Assembly: GCA_000729835.1 (NCBI GenBank)
Contig: JFHB01000103.1
Location: 44,239 to 108,238 of the forward strand
DNA length: 64,000 nt
Direction: 5' to 3'
Source of the DNA: Atkinsonella hypoxylon
Lineage: Eukaryota; Ascomycota; Sordariomycetes; Hypocreales; Clavicipitaceae
Below the pieces are notes generated by a model. That model had not been told where the DNA came from. It worked only from the letters and a program-made list of their open reading frames with translations, and ran no database searches. The position numbers were made by a program, and so were the translations under genes. How positions within the stretch are numbered: position 1 is the first letter of the stretch; every line of letters begins with the position of its first letter. Shown here piece after piece: positions 58,417 through 64,000 of this stretch.

Positions 58417-59936
58417 TTTGATGGATTGAAGAGAGAGCGTTTAGTCAACGAAGCAATTAGCGAAATGCTTTAGTAGAAGCGTGTGTTTAGGAACTGTGGT
58501 GAATGGAATGAAACAGGATGAAGGCCAGAGGGAACCGTTTGAAGAGGAAGATTGCGTCGAGGTGTTATATACTCGTCAGAATCTCCATTTTGCGTGCCAC
58601 TTCTTGACACAGATGATTCAGCTCGTCATCTCATAACTAGCGCGGGCTAGTGATGTCCGACTAATCTGTGAAGTCTCGTGTAAGCCACCTTGGCAGGCCA
58701 TGGCAGCAGTTCAGCCTCGCCGTTCAAAGGGAGAGCAACTCGCTCTATGACACCAAGTGGTGAGTAAAGACGGGGACAACGATCAGACGATAGCTTCATG
58801 TTTCGCCAAGGACGCTGGAACAGAGATCAGTCCGCACTAGGTGGTATTTATGGGCCAACGTTTGAAGTGCAAGCGCCTGTTGAGCGCATCTTCAGCAGTA
58901 CGGTTAGAGTTTGTTCGTTTCAGGGACGGCGCAAGTCTGACACTGGAGTCTAGACTAGTGCTCAGATTTGCCCCGTCCAAGCTGAGAAGCTCACCAGGAC
59001 TGTTTCTGTTTCTGTTTCAGCAAGTGGTTCGTGGTACCAAGACCTCGCACCGCGCAAGCCATGCGTTGTGTGTCACCTCCGTTGCCCTACTCTTCATTGT
59101 GGTTTCATTCACTCTGGCCGACGGGCAGGCGAGTCAGCTGGCTCGGAATACAAGGCCTCTCTGCTCGTCTTGGCCTCGGCGATTATGACGTTTCCCCCCC
59201 AGCGCTGGACACAAAGTTGTTAATGCCAACGCCTTGGTAAGCAGCCAAGCGAACTCATTGCTGAGATTGAGGAGTTCCGGTCGTCATCGAGAATCGAACA
59301 TGTCCGCATCGTACCAACCAGCAACGGGGCAGTCATTTTTCTGTTCCGGCTTTTGGACCAACACTGGAGCACTCTACCACTGTCCACTCTCGAGCCTGGC
59401 TGGCGCACGAGACGCAAAACAATCGCGACCGCATCATCTGCACAACCAACGTGGCGTGGCGCCATGGCAAATGTGGTCTCTCGACGTTCCTTTCCCTCTC
59501 CAAAGCCCGGTGCCGCGTTTCTCCACCACGCGGGGTCAATTTAATCCGAACTTCAGCACCACCAACGGAGTGGGTAACGAAGGCCGAATTAAATTGACCG
59601 TGCACCCTTGCCCACCAGAAACCCCCCTCCCCTTCCCCTGGGGCCAGATGCCAGTAACTTAACGCGTTGCCATGTTCATGGTAGTGTCACCTCGTGCTTC
59701 CCGGTAGTTGATATCGATGACACTACGGAGTAGGCATCGCATCAATAGCGTCTGGTCTTTCCTGCCAACTCGGCCGGATTCTCGCAGCTGACAGCCGCTT
59801 CTTTATCTCCAATTCATGTTCAAGTCTCATCTGTCATCAGGCGTTTTAACAAACGCGTGTCACACCAATCCGCAGATCCATCGCGTACCCATTTACCCGC
59901 CATCAATTCAATTCCTCTGACACCGGATTTTCCGCT
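58417..59936. other. 1.5 kb divergent spacer
   Basis: Between the secreted-peptide gene and RTT109. No gene is supported; several frames of 60-140 codons overlap on both strands without motifs. It contains a TACGGAGTA copy at 59724-59732. The last 150 bases form the short promoter and leader of RTT109. Confidence 0.5.
58566..58571 (-). promoter_or_regulatory. TATA box of the secreted-peptide gene
   Basis: TATATA reads on the minus strand 150 bp before the ATG at 58416, in an otherwise mixed-composition sequence. With a typical offset the leader would be roughly 100-120 nt. Confidence 0.45.
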
Positions 59937-61673
59937 ATGGGATCACCAGTTGGCGGGAATCAGGTTGATAAGTCTTTGGCAAACCGACTAGCCTCCGTCC
60001 TTCCAAAAGACGTCCCTTTCGGTCTCTACCATGTCTCCACGCCGCCCCAAAAGACTGATGCGCTGTACTCTGCACCACCAAACGAGCGGCCCGACCGAAC
60101 GTACTGCGAAAATCATTTTCTAGCCGTGTCAGTTGATATTCCGTCAAATACGCAGTCGCCGTCGCAAAACGCTAGCTCTTGTCACCCTGCCTCATCGAGT
60201 AGTAAGAAGGTTTTAATTCTTGGTGTCGAAATCTTCATTTACACAACGGCATATGCCACGACGCTATTCGTCTCCAAAGCCGACTCGACTGGTTATCTAC
60301 ACTTATTGAACCTGCCGAAAGGCACAGTAAGCCCGATCCGCCAAGTTTGCGCCGCCTTCATCCAACATCTAGTTGAACATCGCAGACGGGCCGGGATTCA
60401 ATTCGTCATCAGCTTGTTTGCCCGTTCACAGGGACAATATCTTTTCCCGGGCAGCGTCGATCACGGCGGAAAACATGTCTTGGATGATCGAGGGCTCATA
60501 AAATGGTGGTGCCGTGTCCTAGACGCTCTTATAAGATCACCGCCTTCAGGTACCGGCGTTCCATGGGGGAGTGCTAAGGGATACTTGGTGGTGCCAGGCT
60601 TGGACACATATGAAACTCGCACATTCATCCCACGCACAGCAACATCCCCTTCGTCATGGTCTTTGACACATCCGCTTGAAAAGATCTCACATTACTGCCG
60701 CGAATTCGACTGGGTGCCACCTCGATGCTTGATTCCTCGATTTCCCGATGATCCAAAATCTCGTTTCCGGGATGAGCTAGACGATGAAGCTGGTAATTCA
60801 GGATCTATGAAGAAAACTGGTAGTTGGAAGAGTGTAAAGACGCTGGATGTGTTCTGGGAGATGATGGCATACCGTCAAGAGTGCTCTAGTGGAAGGATGA
60901 CTGGATTCATCTGGGTCGTGTTCGATGATAAGACAGAAGACGCAGGCAAACCCAATGAGCAAACCGAAGCCGAGAGCCAGAAACCGACGACTCTTGGAAC
61001 TCCTACAAAGCCCACTAATGCATCCTTGTTTGTCACTGCCCCAAACACAGCGCCTCGCAAACTGTTCCCTACAAAATCGGACAATGCCGTCAAGCCGGGC
61101 AGCAAAAGGCTTGTGTCGAAAAGGAAGAAGATTAAGCTACGAGGACCTATCAAGCCTCGACAGCCAAAAGCCAAGGCTGAGCAACGAAATTATCTGTTCA
61201 AAATCCCCGCTAGAACTGCTTACTACTATTGGCCAAGCCAGGGTCGAGGCGAGCGCATCGTCAATGAGACAACGTATAAGCGCCTTATTGAGCACATGCT
61301 ACACTCAGACTTTTCGAATTTGGATAAAGCAAGTAATAACTCGAAGCGATGGATCAAAGAAGTGGGTATTGGCAACGACTGGGGTTGTATCGTGACTGGG
61401 GAGAGAGAAATGCCCACATTAGCGGCGAACATCGCCGATGTTTCTGACACTGTGAACAATCTGTCCGGTCTGGTCAAGAGGAAAAGGGCAGACACTTCCG
61501 ATAAGGCGGGAAACGGCGTCAACACTCTCAGCGTCGAGCTTGTGAGGAAGGCCAAGAATGAACAACTAGAGGCGCAGCCAGACCACGTACCTGAGGCTAA
61601 GGCTAATATTCTGAGTGCAGGTCTCATGCGTAAGAAACCAAAACACATGGAAGCGGGCAGCAATCTACCATGA
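59937..61673 (+). CDS. rtt109: Histone acetyltransferase Rtt109
   Basis: Fungus-specific nuclear acetyltransferase that modifies newly made histone H3 (Lys56, also Lys9/27) with the chaperones Vps75 and Asf1; it acts in replication-coupled chromatin assembly and genome stability. Single exon, 578 aa. Landmarks: the N-terminal LPKDVPFGLYHVSTPP and a PDRTYCENHFLAVSV block, the VEIFIYTTAYATTLFVSKADSTGYL region (in two parts; Asp116 sits where the family's important Asp lies), a lysine- and proline-rich insert, and a basic KRLVSKRKKIKLRGP segment. A C-terminal region with YYYWPSQGRGERIV and KRWIKEVGIGNDWGCIVTG completes the catalytic domain. A Lys-rich tail follows. The gene converges on the hydroxyacid dehydrogenase with only 196 bp between stops. 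Confidence 0.95.
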   Translation: MGSPVGGNQVDKSLANRLASVLPKDVPFGLYHVSTPPQKTDALYSAPPNERPDRTYCENHFLAVSVDIPSNTQSPSQNASSCHPASSSSKKVLILGVEIFIYTTAYATTLFVSKADSTGYLHLLNLPKGTVSPIRQVCAAFIQHLVEHRRRAGIQFVISLFARSQGQYLFPGSVDHGGKHVLDDRGLIKWWCRVLDALIRSPPSGTGVPWGSAKGYLVVPGLDTYETRTFIPRTATSPSSWSLTHPLEKISHYCREFDWVPPRCLIPRFPDDPKSRFRDELDDEAGNSGSMKKTGSWKSVKTLDVFWEMMAYRQECSSGRMTGFIWVVFDDKTEDAGKPNEQTEAESQKPTTLGTPTKPTNASLFVTAPNTAPRKLFPTKSDNAVKPGSKRLVSKRKKIKLRGPIKPRQPKAKAEQRNYLFKIPARTAYYYWPSQGRGERIVNETTYKRLIEHMLHSDFSNLDKASNNSKRWIKEVGIGNDWGCIVTGEREMPTLAANIADVSDTVNNLSGLVKRKRADTSDKAGNGVNTLSVELVRKAKNEQLEAQPDHVPEAKANILSAGLMRKKPKHMEAGSNLP

Positions 61674-61869
61674 TTAACGGATCCGACGTACTTGAGGGCA
61701 TGAGAGAGGCGTTACTAGGGATTTTCGGGAGTCGGGTAGCATGCGAGACATGAACATACTTCGGTTTCGTGGTGCAGTATTCTATTTAGATCAGAGCAAT
61801 ATCATACCAGGTACAGTACAACGTGACGGCGGCACTTTGAACGACATGGCGATGCCACCTTCTAGGATC

Positions 61870-63135
61870 TTACTTCTTCAAATGTGCCAGATTCACCGCC
61901 GATAAGGCCTGTTTGCCTCCCAAGACCGCCAACACATTCCGCATGCTCAACTCCTCAAATCCCGCATGAGTCTCCACCGTACCGCCTCCATTATGGCACG
62001 TCAACATGGCACGGCCCTCTTGGGCAAACCTCAGCAGCTCAGCATGAATATGCGGTTCATCGGCCTGGACATCCAAAGCCACCGAGCTCAGGCTTCCCGA
62101 CTTCAAAGCTTCCACCAGGTCATCCTCGTGGACCAATGTTCCCCTCGCGACGTTCACGAGCCGGCCTCCGTGGCGGAAATGCCGCAATGAGGACGCGTCA
62201 ATGATGGAATTGCCGCCAAAGGAAGCCGGCACGCAAAGTATGACGCAATCTGCAACCCCAAGCAAGCTCTGCAATGAATCGTGATACGTAGCGCTCACTT
62301 GCGCCTCGATCCCATACACCTTGCGCTCAATGTCAAAATAGTGAACCTTCATCCCAAAGCCAAAATGGCACGTCTTGGCTACCCTCTGGCCGATGTTTCC
62401 CAGTCCAACGATGCCTATGATTTTGTCTCGGAGGTTGTGACACTGCGCAGGAGAGTTGAGATGGCAGTCTGTAAACCTGGATGGAGACTTGGAGGTGGCG
62501 GCGTTGATGCACCATGGGATATACCGGAATGTAGAGATGATCATGGCGGCAGCAAAGTCCGCTACTGCATCTGCAGCTGCAGGTCCGCCGTTGCAGTATA
62601 TAATGCCTGTGGTGTTTATCACGTCAGTGCAGACTCGTTGCTGAAAGGCGCGGCGGCTGATTTCAGTCATGGGAACGTGATGGGCAGTCTTACCCCGTTC
62701 CCCTAATAATTCAGTATCAACCCAGTCATATCCTGCGCCTCCACTGGCAAAGACCTTGACAGTCCTGGGCAGCAACTCAATCAGCTCTGCATCCCAGTTG
62801 CCCATCTCACCACCCGATTGCCAGGACGGCCGGAATATGGCTTCGAAGTCGGCCCATTGTCCATCTCGCAAAGCCTGTTTCAAGGACTGTCGCTGCCTCT
62901 CTGGCGTAGTCGGGCGGATGATTTCGCACCGAGAAGCCAAGAGATTGTACGTCTCGGGATTGAAGCGGATGGGGTCGCCGAGATGCAAGACGCGTGGTCT
63001 GGAAGGTGTTGAAGACGCGATGCTGGCTTGGCTGGGCTGGGACGGGTATAGCTGCCTGAGAGGAAGGGGATGAGGCACGGGGGAGCCTGATCTCGGGGTT
63101 GAGCCGGGGATGGGCGTATTATGTGGTTCGGCCAT
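61870..63135 (-). CDS. D-isomer-specific 2-hydroxyacid dehydrogenase
   Basis: NAD(P)-dependent enzyme reducing 2-keto acids such as glyoxylate or hydroxypyruvate, probably cytosolic. About 421 aa, single exon. The Met at 63135 gives a normal N-terminus; an in-frame Met at 63258 would add 41 residues. The Rossmann fingerprint GIVGLGNIGQRVA is followed by an acidic Asp (YFDIER) suggesting NAD preference. Catalytic residues are visible as Arg in VARGTLV, Glu in ADEPH and His in TCHNGGGT. The substrate-domain motif ASGGAGYDWVD is present, and INTTGIIYCNG fits the family's pre-Rossmann region. The N-terminal 60 residues are Pro/Ser-rich. Substrate is not determined by sequence. Confidence 0.92.
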   Translation of the reverse strand: MAEPHNTPIPGSTPRSGSPVPHPLPLRQLYPSQPSQASIASSTPSRPRVLHLGDPIRFNPETYNLLASRCEIIRPTTPERQRQSLKQALRDGQWADFEAIFRPSWQSGGEMGNWDAELIELLPRTVKVFASGGAGYDWVDTELLGERGKTAHHVPMTEISRRAFQQRVCTDVINTTGIIYCNGGPAAADAVADFAAAMIISTFRYIPWCINAATSKSPSRFTDCHLNSPAQCHNLRDKIIGIVGLGNIGQRVAKTCHFGFGMKVHYFDIERKVYGIEAQVSATYHDSLQSLLGVADCVILCVPASFGGNSIIDASSLRHFRHGGRLVNVARGTLVHEDDLVEALKSGSLSSVALDVQADEPHIHAELLRFAQEGRAMLTCHNGGGTVETHAGFEELSMRNVLAVLGGKQALSAVNLAHLKK

Positions 63136-63571
63136 TTTGAGTCCAGATGAGATGTGTTCGAAGCTTTGTGCGAGGGAAGGACAGAGCATGCATGCGAGGA
63201 CTTGTGGGTATTTGAGAATGAGAAATTGTCTCATCACTCCGTTCGAGCCTGATGTCACTTTAAAGGCACTCTATGCGCCCATTTGCCCCGTCGTATCATG
63301 GGGATTATCCCCTTTTGTGTCCTGGCTGCATGAGGTGGTACAACGTGGGCGAGCGAACGGCGGGGCCGAGGAGGCCTTATCTTGTGTTGGAAAATATTTG
63401 GCAGGGCAGTTCCAAAAAAAAAACCAAAAAAAAAAGCTTTGTTTTACAGAGCAGACTCTAAAATTCTATAATACATGGCTGTTTCGAGACGAATTGTAGT
63501 TACTCATGTGCCGCTTTTACAGCAAATCCACCCGTTTGCACAGGCACCATTGAGAGATGCAGCCTCTAATC
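63136..63571. other. Spacer upstream of hydroxyacid dehydrogenase
   Basis: 436 bp between the start of the dehydrogenase and the 3' end of the edge gene (both minus strand). It contains an A-rich tract (63414-63436). No gene is supported. Confidence 0.5.
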
Positions 63572-64000
63572 TCAAGGGCTGTTTCCGTCCTTGTCAACTT
63601 TGTTGCTGGCGTTTAGCTTCTCCTGGGGCTTCGAGGGCGAGCGATTTCCGTTGCTAGCAGGCCTGTCGATGCCGTTGGACTTACGGGTGTCTTTGAAGAG
63701 GCCGGTTTCTATTCGCTTTTGGAGTCGTTCAAGGGTGACCTGTTGCCTTCTTGACCGGGGTCGTATGATTTTGGGGCGGCCTGGAGAGGAGACCGGTTGC
63801 CATTCCCATCTCGCCCGTTTGTACCATTTGATGCTGGTCTGTCTCGCAAAGGCGACCAGTTGCCATGCCTATCTCGCCTATTTATACCATTTGATGCTGG
63901 TCTGTCTCGCAAAGGAGACCAGTTGCCATTTCCACCTCGCCCGTTTGTACCATTTGATGCTGGTCTGTCTCGCAAAGGCGACCAGTTGCCAGGCCTATTT
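63572..64000 (-). CDS. C-terminal part of a repeat-containing protein, cut by window edge
   Basis: Partial; the N-terminus lies beyond 64000. Within the 63-bp tandem repeat only one frame is open through all units, coding Asp/Arg/Asn/Gly/Ser-rich repeats (DRPASNGTNGRDGNGNWSPL). That frame stops at 63709. A second frame, closed in repeat unit 2 by TAG, is open from about 63788 to 63572. It reads PRSRRQQVTLERLQKRIETG, then a further motif copy DRPASNGNRSPSKPQEKLN. So the true C-terminus is either the short frame or, after a frame switch by a small intron or frameshift, the longer one ending KVDKDGNSP. I do not recognise the family. Confidence 0.45.
63789..64000. repeat. 63-bp tandem repeat, three full units plus partial
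   Basis: Units 63789-63851, 63852-63914, 63915-63977 and a partial one from 63978 to the edge. Units are nearly identical. The length is a multiple of three, so repeat number can change without breaking the frame (21 residues per unit). The array continues past the window. Confidence 0.95.

Overview
The window is genomic DNA of a filamentous ascomycete, most likely a Sordariomycete and plausibly Hypocreales. This rests on short introns (about 60-200 nt) with GTRNGT donors and CTRAY branch sites, on fungus-restricted families (Zn2Cys6 regulator, HET-domain protein, Rtt109, Irc6), and on gene spacing. The species cannot be named from the sequence. Fifteen protein-coding genes are supported, plus one that runs off the right edge. 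Exon borders were placed by hand from splice signals and reading-frame continuity; no transcript data were available.

Left part (1-20.9 kb): a Zn2Cys6 regulator (minus), a tRNA dimethylallyltransferase of the Mod5 type (minus) divergent from the Sec61 alpha subunit (plus), a 4 kb gene-free stretch, a full-length ABCC/MRP transporter, a fungal membrane protein of unknown function, and an Irc6/p34-like trafficking adaptor protein. A 6.5 kb gene-poor zone full of homopolymer runs follows.

Middle part (27-42 kb): a homeodomain regulator, a Dnf3-type P4-ATPase, a HET-domain protein and a secreted GH10 xylanase. A second gene-poor zone of about 4.5 kb follows.

Right part (46-64 kb): an ATF/CREB-like bZIP factor, a zinc-dependent formaldehyde-dehydrogenase-like MDR enzyme, a secreted Cu-only-type superoxide dismutase, a two-RRM RNA-binding protein, a tiny secreted Gly/Leu-rich peptide precursor, the H3K56 acetyltransferase Rtt109, a D-2-hydroxyacid dehydrogenase, and the C-terminal end of a gene with a 63-bp in-frame tandem repeat.

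The genes do not form one pathway. Housekeeping functions (translocon, tRNA modification, chromatin, lipid flipping) are mixed with interaction or secretion functions (xylanase, SOD, secreted peptide, HET protein, MRP pump). The points most worth a second look are the secreted peptide precursor with dibasic sites, the paired weak/strong start codons of the Mod5 gene, a frame-preserving bZIP intron that would encode a membrane-spanning segment if retained, a short motif (TACGGAGTA) repeated ten times only between genes, and the frame switch at the repeat gene on the right edge. No clear multi-gene undescribed system is visible.
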